Notes: a model not told the origin generated them from the letters alone. Positions 23,001-34,407 are shown, counted from the stretch's first letter. The stretch: DNA of 64,000 nt from Glomus cerebriforme (GCA_003550305.1 QKYT01000003.1:389047-453046); one strand, 5' to 3'. Translations and numbers: made by a program.

Positions 23001-23380
23001 TAACTAACATTCCTTTCTTTTTTTTCTAGGTATCTTTTTGGACGCCTAGAACTCAGATTTTGGCTATTGGGAATTGGGAATTGGTCATTAGGAAAAGATG
23101 TGTGTGTTAAAACTTGGAGTTAGGGAATAGGAAGTGAGGGGGTTTAGGGAATATTAATAAAACTTTAACTAACGTTCCTTTTAATTTTTTGTTTGAAGAT
23201 ACCTCTCTGGATGTCTGGTGTGGGATTTTGACCTTTGACTTCAGAATACTGAGAATAGAAGGTAGGGTTTGAGAATTAGGAGGTAGGGAACATTAGTAAG
23301 GTCTTTACTAATGTTTCTTTAAATTTTTTTTGTTTAGTTGCAGGTATTTACCTGGAGTCCTGGACGCTTTTGACTTTAAA
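23001..23380. repeat. Three degenerate tandem repeats of about 140-165 bases
   Basis: Units begin at about 23001, 23166 and 23305 with TAACTAACATTCCTTT, TAACTAACGTTCCTTT and TTACTAATGTTTCTTT. Each is followed by a T-rich run, then a GGTATCTTTTTGGACGCC-like or GATACCTCTCTGGATGTC-like segment. G-rich segments (GGGAATTGGGAATTGG, GGTAGGG) lie between. No open frame crosses the units. Confidence 0.6.
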
Positions 23381-25540
23381 AAATTTGGATGGAAATCATG
23401 GAATCATGGAAAGTCTAATGAGATTTGAGAAAGTGGAATAGTTTTTATTTTTTTTAAAAAAAAATGAAAATGGGTTTGTTTATGCCTTTGTGGTGAGAAT
23501 TTGGGAATGTTTTTTCATGTATTATTTTAATTAATAAAGCATTTGACATAAAACATTAATCTTTAAAAATTTTATTAATTGTCCGGAGCAAAGCGAAGGA
23601 CTATATATTTTTATGCGAGGTGATAATCAGTATCGCCAACATTTTTTTCACCCCCACGTGACTTTGAGGTGTGATTGTTTATATTACACAGTATACATTT
23701 ATTTATTTGATTTGATTTTGATTTTCACATCCTTTGTATTTTGGATAGTTTTTTTTTACAAGTTTTCCTACAAAATACTTCACAAAACTTTATTCAAACT
23801 AAACTGATGAATAAATGAAGTTATTTAATAATGTAACAGGTTTAGAAAGCCTAAGGAAAAGTTTTTCAGAAGATAAAGATATACTCAAATATAAATTTTT
23901 ATCAAGATAGCTTGAATACTTATGGAAATATGGATATTTTTGTATGAAATTACTGTGCCATATGCAATAGGTTTTTTTCACTTTAAAATATAATTTCAGT
24001 ACTTTGGCTAAAATATAATTATAGGTCACAGGCAAAAAAAAAAAATTTTATATGATTGGTATACATTGTTATACCAAAATTGACAATTTCAACCCCTGAC
24101 AAATCACCAAATTGATGCATTCTACTATAATAAAATTTTTGGTATTGGCCTTATATAAGAATCCTGTATAGTCTATAAATCACATGATTATATGAAAATT
24201 ATGGCAAAAATTATTAAATTGAAATTTATGCAATCCAAAAAAAATTTTCAACTAATAAAATCTGAATAAAATTTTGTTTTTAGCTTTTTAAAGATAAGAA
24301 CCATCAAATAATATAGTTTTAAGTACAAGTTATTAATAAGGTTAATTTAAAAGGTACTTAAAATACATAAGGTAAATTGTGAATTATCTAAGTAATATAC
24401 TTTAAATTAATTTTAAATTTGTAAAACTTTGCAAGTTAATAAATAGTATAATTATTAGCAAGCTATATCACAAAAATTATAAAATGAAATAAAAATTTTT
24501 ATTAATATCATTTGATTTTTTTTAGTATCTATATATTTTTTATATTAACATTCAAATACAAAATACCAAATACTTTAGGAAAGTAATAATTTAATTATTA
24601 TAATTTTATAATAAAATGAAAGAATAAATCAAGAAGTTTCTAAGATAAATATTAATGTCATAAGGTTATGTAGGATTGAAAAAAGTATTGGTGAGAGATT
24701 AAATAAATAAACAGCAAAAGGCTAACTTATAGGTTATACAGCCTAATCAATAATTATTAAAACTGTTGCTATATATAATTTTATATATTTTACTATTAAA
24801 ATATAATATTACCTTTTTTTTAAAATGGCAGATTGGTTAATAATCAATTTAATTATAAAAAAAAAATTATTATATGATATAATATTAGTAATCAATGAAG
24901 AATAATATATAAGACATGAAAGTTAATATAACTTAGAATTAATATAGCAAATATAATTATTTATTATAGTAACTAGTTAGTTATAATAGAATATTTAAAT
25001 AGTATAGTAGTTATATAAAAATCATGTGAAATATAAGTCATAATAAATAATAATGAATTATATAAAGAGATAATTTATTAAAGATAATCTGTAATCTAAA
25101 AAAAAAAGAAATAGAATGGAATAGAAAGTTGAAAGGAGTAATATTTCTTATAATAAGAATAAAGAAAAAATAATATTTCTAAGATGGAAGTATTAAAAAA
25201 TTAATATTTCTGAAAACAGAAGCATGGAAGGAGTAATAAATAGTCTTTATAATAGAAATATAAGAGAACTAACATAAAGATTAAAATTGCTTAATAAAAC
25301 TAGGAGGTTTAGCAAATAGGTGAAATGATGAAATATAGTAATTATTTGATGAAATTATATTAAAATCTTAATTAAAAATTAGCAAAACTTGACAAAAAAT
25401 AAAACCTATCAAAACCTATTATAAATAGCAAAACTGACAAAACTTTGCATAAAAATTTGGTGAAACTAAATATAGGATTTTAGAAGAGTTTAAACAAATA
25501 ATTTTAATAAAGATGAAAGAAAAATAAAAAGAATAAAATT
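23381..25540. other. Gene-free A+T-rich sequence
   Basis: No supported gene. A small imperfect palindrome GTCCGGAGCAAAGCGAAGGAC lies at 23580-23600. Short open frames near 23613 and 23799 lack any family feature. The rest is extreme A+T with dense stops. Confidence 0.5.
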
Positions 25541-25632
25541 TTCTTCTTCTTTTTATTCTCTCATTCTCTCATTCTTTTTATTCTCTCATTCTCTCATTCT
25601 TTTTATTCTTTCATTCTTTTTATTCTTTTATC
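25540..25632. repeat. Pyrimidine tandem repeat (TTTTTATTCTCTCATTC)
   Basis: Tandem TTTTTATTCTCTCATTCTC and TCATTCTTTTTATTCTT units, almost pure pyrimidine on this strand apart from single A. Minisatellite-like. Confidence 0.8.
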
Positions 25633-26963
25633 CTTGAAATGAACAATAGTAATTAGTTATTAAAAGTTATAAATAAACTATATTTTATTTTAAATAAAAG
25701 TAGCCAAGTATTAATATTGTAATCCTAAAATTATTAATAAATAAATTTATACCTTTTAAATTATGACTATTCGATTCTTTAGTTATTTCTTATAAGTAAA
25801 TAACTACTAGATAAACTATCAGTATAATATTATGATTTATTTAAACTTCAATTCTTAAGAGAACTTCTTATAGTTTAGTTTGATTTGTTTTCAGATTGTG
25901 GTGAACATACTATTTAATGATAAAAATCTGGATGATAATAAAAATAATAAAATATAAAACTATATAAAATACCTAATTTTTTTCAAGATTTTGTATCTGT
26001 ATTTCTTAAAAAATAGGATTAGTTATTAAAATACCTTAAAATTATAGAAAATTTTGATACATGCTTAAAAATAAGTAGTAAAAGAAAAAAAATATTCTAT
26101 ATTAATAATTTTAATAAAGTATTTATCTTTATTATTAATAATCATAAAAAAAAACATAAATAAAAATAATGATAATTTACTATTACAAAATGGCAAAAAA
26201 AAGAAAAGTATTACAAGAACTCATATATATTAAGTGTAATTTCAAAGGAAAAATATTATATTTTTTTTGAACATTAGAAAAATATTTTGAAGGTATGTTT
26301 ATATATAATGTAAAGAAAAAAAAGCTTATGTATATAGCATTAAAGATGATTGTAAATTTGATATATTTTTTAAATGAATAAATTGGTTGAAAAATTGAGA
26401 TTATTTAAAAAAAAAAAGATCTGCTTTTACTATTATTTTTGAACCCAAATCCTACCAGTCTATTAATAGTATCTATTTATATATAGATTATACACTATAC
26501 TTAAAGGCAACATTATTAATAAATATTACAGATATTCTTTTATAAATTAAAGAAAAAGTTTTGCCTGAAGGAGAATTTATAGTATAAAAAATTATTGGAA
26601 AACTTGAATTTAATTTTTTTAAAGAAAAATAATAAGAAAAAAAATTGCTAATTTTAATTAAAATTAATTTGCATAGATTTGAAGTTTATATATTTAATCA
26701 ATTAATATAAGAAAAATATCTTAAAGAGATGAAAAAAATACTTAATAAAATAATTAATTAATGATCCATTTAAGAATCAGAAAAATTAATTAGTAAAATC
26801 TGGAAAAATTAAATATGAAAAAATTGGATTAGTACTCAAATTTTCTTCTTTGAAAAGCTACATAATACAAATTTTCTTTTTCATAAAAAGTATAATTTCA
26901 GTTTTTGAAATTTGTATATCATCATATGCCTAATCATATGAGATATAAATTATATATCTTTAT
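25633..26963. other. Gene-free A+T-rich flank of the hAT element
   Basis: Nothing recognised apart from homopolymers and short AT repeats. Confidence 0.5.
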
Positions 26964-26975
26964 TAGGGCTCCGAT

Positions 26976-27141
26976 CGGTAACGGTAATTACTAAACTGAA
27001 CCGATCAGTTTCGGTATCAGATCGGTATTGATTTTGCAATTTACTGAACTGAATCCTTCGGTAAATATACCGATCAGTTTCGGTAATTTTGGTATCGGTA
27101 TCGGTTTTGTGATTTATCGAACTAATTTACCGAATACTGTA
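26976..27141. repeat. Left subterminal CGGTA repeats of the hAT element
   Basis: Repeated CGATCGGTA, CCGATCAGTTTCGGTA, GATCGGTATTGA and TTCGGTAAATATACCGATC words in both orientations. These mirror words at 31640-31790. Such arrays are typical transposase binding regions in hAT ends. An ATACTGTA word is at 27134. Confidence 0.7.
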
Positions 27142-27275
27142 TATATATATAGATCAGCAATCTAGATCAATTTTATCAATATTTTTTTTTAATCTCCTTT
27201 TTTTTCATACTTCCTTTTTTCTCCATACTTTTCTTTTCTTTTTAATTTTTAATTTTAATCTTAATTTTAATAATA

Positions 27276-29976
27276 ATGACATTAATGACAACTGGAGAGG
27301 CGGTGGACAATAACCAAAATGAACGTGAAGCAGAACCAGATATAAATGTTGAAAAAACAAATACAAGAAGTAAATAGTAATACTAAACATAGTTGAGCTT
27401 GGGCTTGGGCTCATTTTGTATTTGATGATATAATAAAAAAAGCATGTTGCAATTACTGTAAAGCTTTAATAGTTTGTAATAAAGGCAGCACTTTGGGTTT
27501 GACAGGTCACCTAAAAAATAAACATAATCTAATAAAAGAAAAAAGTTAACAAAAATAACCCACACTTCACAAAGTAATAAATAATTCAGCAGAGCTAGTC
27601 ATAAGTATAATGATAAAACATTTATTATTTGTGATATTAAATATGTTAATATTTTTATTTTTTATATATTTTTATTAATAGGCATATAATAAAGAAACTT
27701 TTAGAAAGTTTATTATTGAATGGGTTATAAAATATGATTTTCCTTTTACATGCGTAAAATCTGAAGATTTTAGAAAAATGATTTGTCTTTTATGTAAGGA
27801 TGCATTTATACCATCTGCAGACACAATAAAAAATGATATAATAAAAATTTTTGAAGAAAGTCAAAAGAAAATTCNTTCTATTTTACAGGTTATATATTTG
27901 TATTTTTTCTAATAATATTTTTATTTGAATTCTACTAATTATTATTTTAATTTTATAGAATATGTCTAGCAAAATTTCTTTTACGATTGATGGCTGGACA
28001 TCTTTAAATAACATATNNTTTTTAGGTATAACAGCCCATTTGATCACAGATAAATGGNAATTAAANAGTTTNCTTNTAGATTTTGTTAAGCTNNATGGTN
28101 NACATTNAGNAGCTAATATTAAGAAAGCTTTTTTAAAAAGTTTAAGAAGTTATGGTATTGAATCAAAGGTTAGTTTTATAAATAGCAATAATTTAAAAAC
28201 AGAAAAACAAAATTAAAAAAAGTTTTCTATATAGATCCTTAATGTAACTATAGATAATGCTAGCAATAACATTACGTTTCTACAGGCTGTTCAAGCTGAA
28301 TTAGAAAATCTATTAATTTTAATAGTAAAGATAAACATGTGTGCTGCTTTACCCATGTAATGAATTTAGCAGCACAACAAGTCCTTGTTACGCTTAAAGC
28401 AATAGAAGGTAATGAACTATCAAATGAAAATAATGGTCTTATACATAAAATAGATTTTTTTTTATTTATTTTGTTTTATTTTATTTTCTTTTCCTTTATT
28501 TAATTAATAATTAATAAATTTGTTAATATACTCTCGTCAAAAAAATAAAAGCATCCCCTCAACAACAAGAAAAATTTCTAGCTCAATATAAAGTTGCAGA
28601 TATTTCTAATTTAAACGTAATACTAGACATACGCACAAGGTGGAATTCAACTCACGATATGCTTATGAGAGTAAGAATTCTCAAAAAAATAAGTTTATTA
28701 TTTTAATTTTTAATTTTATTTTAATTAATTTATTAATAATTTTATTTTTTTAGCCTCTTAATATATTAAGTAATAGTGACTTGAGCCTTCGTACTTTTGC
28801 AATAAGCGAAAAGGAATGGGACCATCTTGCTGAAATAGAGAAATTATTAAAGGATTTAATTTAATATTATATATTTACATATATATATATATATATGGTG
28901 TTAAATATATAATATATATATATTTTTCAGTGTTTTGCTAAAGCAACCAAATAAATTTGCGGTGAAGTCTATCCAACGCTTTTATATATGATTCCAATAT
29001 ATAATATTTTAATAAATAAATTAGAAGATTTTTGTAATACTTCAGATCAATTTGAAGATGGAAAGTAAATTGAAATTTTATTTATATTTTTTATGTTAAT
29101 TATAATTAATTTCCTTTTTTTTTAATAGAAAATTGCAAACAAGGTGATTAATAAGTTCCAAGATTATTATAATAAAACTAATATAACTTTATATTCTACT
29201 TCTCTAAGTAAATTATAATATATTTATATATCAAATATATTAATTTAGTTTAATATTAATTTTGCTAAATTTTTTTTAATAGTTTTAAATCCATGCATTA
29301 AGTTAGAATACATGAATGATAATGAGTGGAAGGATTATTGAATTGATAGAACAAAGAAAGATATATGTGCAAATTTTTTAATTCATTTTATTTAAATTAT
29401 ATTATAACTTTTTTTATCTTATACTATATTAACAAATTTAATAGGTATTCAAAATTTATAATACGTTGTATGTATCACAAGAAATTTAAAATAATTACAT
29501 AGAATGTAATTCATCTGATAAAGACCTAATTTCTTATTTTTTAAAATAATAACATATAGAACCTATAAGCGAATTAGATCGTTATCTAAAAGCTGATCGT
29601 GCACAGCCTCTTACTGATGTTTTAAAGTGATGGAAAGTAAGTTTTATTATTTAAAGAATATTTATTTTATTAATTATTTGTACCAATTTTTTTTATAAAT
29701 ANTGACACGAGAAAGAATACCCACACTTGTCAAATATGGCTAGAGATTACTTCAGAATTTCAGATTTTTATCTTTTTATTTTTTAAATTANTTTTAATGA
29801 TATTTATTAATGTAAAAAAATATTCTTATTAAATAGCAACAAGTGTGCCTGCTGAAAGAATTTTTTCAAGTGTGTCTGACATTATTATTATCTCTGATAG
29901 AACAAGTCTTGCTCCTAAGATAGTACATTTTATTATGTGTTTAAAACATTGGTATTACTTAAGTTTTTTAGATTAA
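27276..29976 (+). pseudogene. hAT transposase, multi-exon and degenerate
   Basis: Reading in order: start MTLMTTGEAVDNNQNE; a BED zinc finger at about 27394-27549 (CCNYCK ... LTGHLKNKH); FRKFIIEWVIKYDFPF near 27700; the RNase-H first Asp in SFTIDGWTS (about 27977); the second Asp in VTIDNASNN (about 28240); CFTHVMNLAAQ (about 28342); DIRTRWNSTHDML (about 28627); the C-terminal dimerisation part SELDRYLKADRA and EYPHLSNMARDYF; and VPAERIFSSVSD with SDRTSLAPKIVHFIMCLKHW (to about 29960). Segments are separated by short A+T-rich GT-AG introns such as 27889-27959. Breaks: stop codons in several exons, and a one-base frameshift at about 28300 just before CFTHVMN. Several stops are TGA where Trp is expected. 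Ambiguous bases cluster at 28015-28110. Confidence 0.8.
28873..28923. repeat. TA dinucleotide repeat
   Basis: Two runs of (TA)n separated by GGTGTTAAA, inside an apparent intron of the hAT transposase relic. Confidence 0.8.
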
Positions 29977-30741
29977 TCATTCTTCATTAATATACAAGTT
30001 AAAAAAAAAAAAATTTAAATTCTTGCATGTAATTTTTTTTAGCACAAGTTTTTTTTTTTTTTGAAATAATAAATATTTGATATTGCATTATAAGAAATTT
30101 TTAATTTGAATAAAGAATAATTAAAAAACTTAGAAAAGAAGCTATTTAATTCTGTATGACAAACTACTTGTTAATAATTACATAATATAATTTAATATAA
30201 TACATTGACTAAATAATACCCCCTGTGTTTCTATGTTTGTATGTTAAAATAGTGTTGAAATAGTATTAACAATTCATATTATTATTTATAATTTGTAATG
30301 AATTTGTGTTAAATTTGTATTGAATTTGTGTTGAAATTACTTATCTATTTTTGTTAAATATTTTTAAAATAATTTATATTTATCACCAAGTGATGTTTTG
30401 TTATTATAACCGTAATTGTCTGATCTATCATAATTATTAAATTTTGCTAATTTTATAAATAATACAATGCCTAATTTGTATAATTACTTGACTTTATATT
30501 TTTAAGAAATACAAAAATAAGAATTTTAATCACAAAGAGTTCTTATTGTATAGTATTAAGTATTTCAATCATATATTTACTGTATTGTTTTAAGTTTTTC
30601 TAAAATATCAAATCAGTATTTCGATTAATTAAAATTTTTTTATAAAGGGAAGTATTTTATCATCATTTAACTTTCGCATTTTGAATTTTTAACATTTAAA
30701 AATTTTCTTACATATTTTTTTTCAATAATTGTAAAATAAAA

Positions 30742-31246
30742 ATGACAACAAGAATCATTTAGGAAAATCCTGAAACAGATCTTTTAGTCTCAAAAAGTAG
30801 GAGAAGAAATAACGAATATTATACAAGATTTAGAAGCAATAAAGTGGAGTTCTGGGAAAGCATTGCCCGAAGAATAAATAGGAGATATACTAGAACTTAT
30901 ACTGCTTACTAATGTGAGCAGAAATGGAAAAATTTAGTTAGAGATTACAGGATAAGTTAATAATAAATAATAATATAAAGATAGATATAACTTAATAACA
31001 ATATAATTAATATCTTTTAGGATTTTTGCAACTGGCATAATGGTGCGAGAAGAGGAGAAGGTGGTTGTATATCAGAAAAAAATATTATCATATCTTCAGA
31101 ACTAGATTCTGAAAATAGCTGGGTAATTATTAAAATGAATGAATTAATTTTTCAGATTTATATTAAGTATATTTACTTTTTTTAGTAATGAGGCATATCC
31201 AAAGACACAACTATAACTTGCCAACTACTAGGTAATAATGCTCAGT
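30742..31246 (+). pseudogene. Myb/SANT (trihelix)-like second gene of the hAT element
   Basis: From an ATG at 30742 one frame reads through NEYYTRFRSNKVEFWESIAR and a CEQKWKNLVRDYR motif, the spaced aromatic pattern (FW, KW, Y) of Myb/SANT-like trihelix domains. After an intron ending TATCTTTTAG at 31020 the frame continues as DFCNWHNGARRGEGG to SENSW (31122), and after another intron perhaps to NNAQ-stop near 31246. Two in-frame stops interrupt exon 1 (TAG, TAA). It lies in the same orientation downstream of the transposase and inside the TIRs, so it probably belongs to the transposon. Exact first splice donor is uncertain. Confidence 0.55.
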
Positions 31247-31639
31247 AATTTGCAATTATAAATATCATTTATCCTGTAATATAGAATGTTAAATAATAAT
31301 CCATTTTTTAAATATTTTAAAATATATATAAATTTATATTTTATAAATTGTTTCTTATTGACATTAATTCCAATTTTGAATTAAAAATGCTTAAATATCA
31401 ATTTATATTTATTTATAAAAAGTAATCGTATAATTTTTATAAATCTATTTATATAAAATATGATCACATATTTGGTATTGTGCAATAAAATCATTCTTAT
31501 AATGAAGGACTGATCAGTTCAGATGCTAATTTCATTATATCGAGACATGCTGTAACAAATTAAAAATCTTTTAATTCAATTCAATTGATCCAAACTTATT
31601 TAGAAGTCTAATTAATATAAGTTTTTTATAAAAAAAATT

Positions 31640-31790
31640 AGTAAATTGGTTCAGTTTTCAGTATTTACTGACCGGTATCAGTTTGATCAAAAACTGAACT
31701 AAATATTTCAGTAAATTACCAATACTGATACTGATAATTTCAGTTCGGTATTAGTTTTGGCAATACCGAACTGAACTGAACTGATCGGAG
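31640..31790. repeat. Right subterminal repeats of the hAT element
   Basis: Words CAGTATTTACTGACCGGTA, CAGTTCGGTATTAG, CAATACCGAACTGAAC and ACTGATACTGATAATTTCAG mirror the left subterminal array, in the order expected of an inverted end. Confidence 0.7.
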
Positions 31791-31795
31791 TTCTA

Positions 31796-32687
31796 ATAGC
31801 TGGAATGCTGGATATGTGGTATAAATAGAATTGGTTTGGATGTACGGGAATAAGATCAATTACGTTTTTGCAATAAGTATATCAAGGATGAAGATTCTTG
31901 AATAAGGTCAGAAGTAATTCATTAACCCTAGGTAAGAAGTCATTTTGATTCATTAGATAAAGATAATCCAAATTGTTAGAAATTGATCTATTTCAGAAAG
32001 AAACCTACTAAGGTGGTTGGAAGTAAGGGTAAGGTATTTGGTAGTAGTCTTCAGATGAGACAATAGCAGTCGTCTCAATTCATCTAAAACATCTGTTAAG
32101 GTGACCAGATACTGATCTTGGTAGGAAAGTTATAGAGGTAGAAGTAGATTTAGTTTCTTTTCTGTATTTTAGTTTAGTAGTTTAGATAATTCCTTCTTTT
32201 CTGGATGTTGGTACTAGTAGTCAGTATCTTTAAATTTTCTTAAAATAATTTATACTAGTTTAAAGATCCAAATATAAAGAAGTCCAATATCCTTTGTTCT
32301 GAAATTTGGCACTAGCATCCGAATTCTATAACCTTATCAATATTTTGAGCTAATTTAAAGATCAAGAGTGTTAAGAAAAAATTCAGATGAACTGAGCAAA
32401 GAATATTCATCTTGAGGGAAAAATTGGAAGAACTGGTTGAAAGGTTTTATTTTGGTATTAACACTGGGATATGGAAGAGAATTAGAGCATATTAACTATC
32501 TAAGAAGGGTTTTGTTCAGTCCTCACTCTGAGGACTCATATTACATAAGTGCAATGAGCGACACTTTTTATTAGAAAGTATATATATGATACCTAAATCA
32601 CTTTTGTAGTTCACCTAAGTGCATTAAATTACTGAAATTTATTTTAATAAAGTTAGTTAGTATTTTGTTTCATCTTCAAAAAAAAAA
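31796..32687 (+). other. Non-coding block ending in AATAAA and poly-A; possible retroposed 3' end
   Basis: Base composition is less A+T-rich than the surroundings, yet all frames are closed. A TATAAATAGA box-like word occurs at about 31820, a perfect hairpin AGTCCTCA-CTC-TGAGGACT at 32518-32536, and at the right edge AATAAA (32646-32651) followed 26 bases on by a ten-base A run (32678-32687). This could be an LTR fragment, a retroposed transcript, or a non-LTR element tail. No decisive feature. Confidence 0.25.
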
Positions 32688-32838
32688 TAAAATATGGAAA
32701 TATAAACAAATGAGATTAATTTTTATATAATTCATATGTATCCTTTTAAAAAGAATGCTGTGCTTATTTAATACTTTCTAAAAAAGTATTTCTTTTATTA
32801 TGAAATAATATTCTTTTTAGATGATTGTATACATGTTT

Positions 32839-32910
32839 GGGGATTTAGCTTAGTGGTAGAGCAATCGATTGCAGATTGATAGGTCACTGGTTCAAATCCG
32901 GTAGTCCCCT
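32839..32910 (+). tRNA. tRNA-Cys (anticodon GCA), intronless
   Basis: A complete 72-base cloverleaf. The acceptor stem GGGGATT pairs with AGTCCCC (one G-T), the D arm is GCTT-AGTGGTA-GAGC, the anticodon stem ATCGA pairs with TTGAT around loop TTGCAGA (anticodon GCA), and the T arm is ACTGG-TTCAAAT-CCGGT. The discriminator base is T, the expected U73 identity element for cysteine. The internal B box GGTTCAAATCC is intact. A seven-T run at 32926-32932 is a good RNA polymerase III terminator. No CCA is encoded, as expected for a eukaryotic nuclear gene. It is the only clearly functional gene in the repeat island. Confidence 0.96.
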
Positions 32911-32925
32911 TAACTAAAATTTATC

Positions 32926-32932
32926 TTTTTTT
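32926..32932 (+). terminator. RNA polymerase III T-run terminator of tRNA-Cys
   Basis: Seven consecutive T, 15 bases after the tRNA 3' end, with a second T-run close behind. Confidence 0.75.
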
Positions 32933-33207
32933 ACTTTTTTTATATACCAAAAAATTTTGCGTAATGTTAGAATATGTGATATAATAAGACTTTTAAAATT
33001 CAAAAAGGTAAAAAATAATTATTTATTGTTATTTTTTAAAATTTTATAAATATATTTATAACTTTTAAAATACTTTAAATAGGGTTTCTTTAAGTTAACA
33101 TGAAAACTATTATGTTGGTTATTTGAATTTTGAAAATAAAATGCAAAAATATTAAGCATTTGTAATATAATATCAACATAAAATAGAATCAATATTAACA
33201 AAAATTA

Positions 33208-33540
33208 ATTCTTTATTTGATTCTATATTTACTGAACAAAATTATGGATTTGCAACTCAAGTTTATCAAATTATTTGGCATTCAATAATACATAATTTTG
33301 CATTTTCCATATCTTATTATGGTATTAATAATATAATAGTACATAGTTAAATACATTAATTTTTAGTCTTGTAGCAAAATACATATGATTTAATTTGTAA
33401 TGGAACAGGAAAAAATCAAACTCATATTAAAAGTTTTGATTGATATACATCAAAATAGTCTTTTAGAAATATTGTAAAAGTTAATTTTGTTAAATATATT
33501 TAATATATTTTGTAAATTATGATGATTGATTTGTAGTCCA
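33208..33540 (+). pseudogene. Possible remnant of a spliced gene
   Basis: An open stretch reads SLFDSIFTEQNYGFATQVYQ and IIWHSIIHNFAFSISYYGIN to a stop near 33348. After a TTGTAG acceptor-like site near 33374, QNTYDLICNGTGKNQTHIKS and SFRNIVKVNFV follow with two stops, one a TGA where Trp would fit (FD-stop-YTSK). The composition is protein-like in one frame. Family not recognised. Confidence 0.3.
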
Positions 33541-33689
33541 AAGTTTTAAATTGTTAATTTGATTTGAAATATTCCAAAACTATTAGGATTAGTTTGGAAT
33601 ATAGTAAAGTTTGGACTATAAAAATAATATTATTTTTTGTTTATTTTCTGAAATTTTCTTTATATTGATAAAAATGATAATATAAATGC

Positions 33690-33860
33690 TATTTCTAAAT
33701 AACCAAATAACAAAGGACAGTCAAATGACATGCCATCATTTGGTACTTAGCATTTGGATCATTTTGAAATCAAATGATTATGCATCCTTTGACCAAATGA
33801 AAAATGGTCAAATAATCAAGTATTTTCAAACACTTATTTGATCTATATAACCAAAATTAA
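33690..33860. repeat. CAAATGA/TCATTTGG inverted-word cluster
   Basis: About ten copies of CAAATGA, CATTTGG, CAAATAA and their complements within 170 bases (for instance ACCAAATGAAAAATGGTCAAAT). Resembles subterminal repeats of a DNA transposon end; no partner end identified. Confidence 0.4.
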
Positions 33861-34407
33861 GTATATTAAATTAAAATCTATATTTTTTTTTTAACTGTAA
33901 TGAATATTTGAAACAGTTCTAAGGCTGAAATCACGCAAAAAAAAACAATTCTTAATATTGGGCTAAACTTTTTCCTGTTATGTCAATAATTTTAACACTT
34001 GAAATGAATATTTCTAATCATGATTTACAAATATTAGTTAAAGAATTAACACAATGAATAAGCAAATATTAAATAGCACTATCAGATAAATATAAAAGCT
34101 ATAAAAGACAAAGCAGGTCGATTTATTTTGAAGTATATTTTTTTATGCTTTTAATTGGTAATAACTCTAATTCCTAAAATTCCAAGGTTTTATTCGGATA
34201 AATAGCATAATAATATATTATAAATATATTACAGTTTTATGAATAACTGTCATATTTAGCAATGAAAAAGAAAAAAGTTGCGTAATTATTCCTTGTAGTA
34301 TGTAATACATTAACATGAATGACCCATTCATCATAACTTTTTGACTTTATTCTTTAATGCTACACGATCTAAAAACAATTCCTTCCAAAGAAGTATCTGC
34401 ATTAAAT
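33861..34407. other. Gene-free stretch
   Basis: Nothing recognised; 3' flank of the following minus-strand gene. Confidence 0.5.

Larger units (their letters stand above)
26964..31795 (+). mobile_element. hAT-like DNA transposon with terminal inverted repeats
   Basis: The left end TAGGGCTCCGATCGG pairs with the complement of the right end (TAGAACTCCGATCAG), giving an imperfect 15-base TIR that fits the hAT start consensus. Both ends carry subterminal arrays of CGGTA, ACCGATCAG and CAGTTCGGTA words: about 26976-27135 and 31640-31790. Inside, on the plus strand, lie a broken hAT transposase (27276-29976) and a second Myb/SANT-like unit (30742-31246). No eight-base target duplication is visible (ATCTTTAT versus ATAGCTGG), so the edges have decayed or should shift by a base or so. 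The copy is not autonomous because of stops and at least one frameshift. Confidence 0.75.

Noticed and set aside
25540..25632. CRISPR-like or structured array
   Set aside because: It is a simple pyrimidine minisatellite without spacers; the genome is eukaryotic.
27276..29976. TGA read as Trp through an alternative genetic code
   Set aside because: Intact nuclear genes in the window use TGG for Trp and standard stops; the TGA codons are confined to decayed sequences that also hold TAA and TAG stops.
26956..31803. Eight-base target-site duplication for the hAT element
   Set aside because: Flanks ATCTTTAT and ATAGCTGG do not match, so no duplication is claimed.
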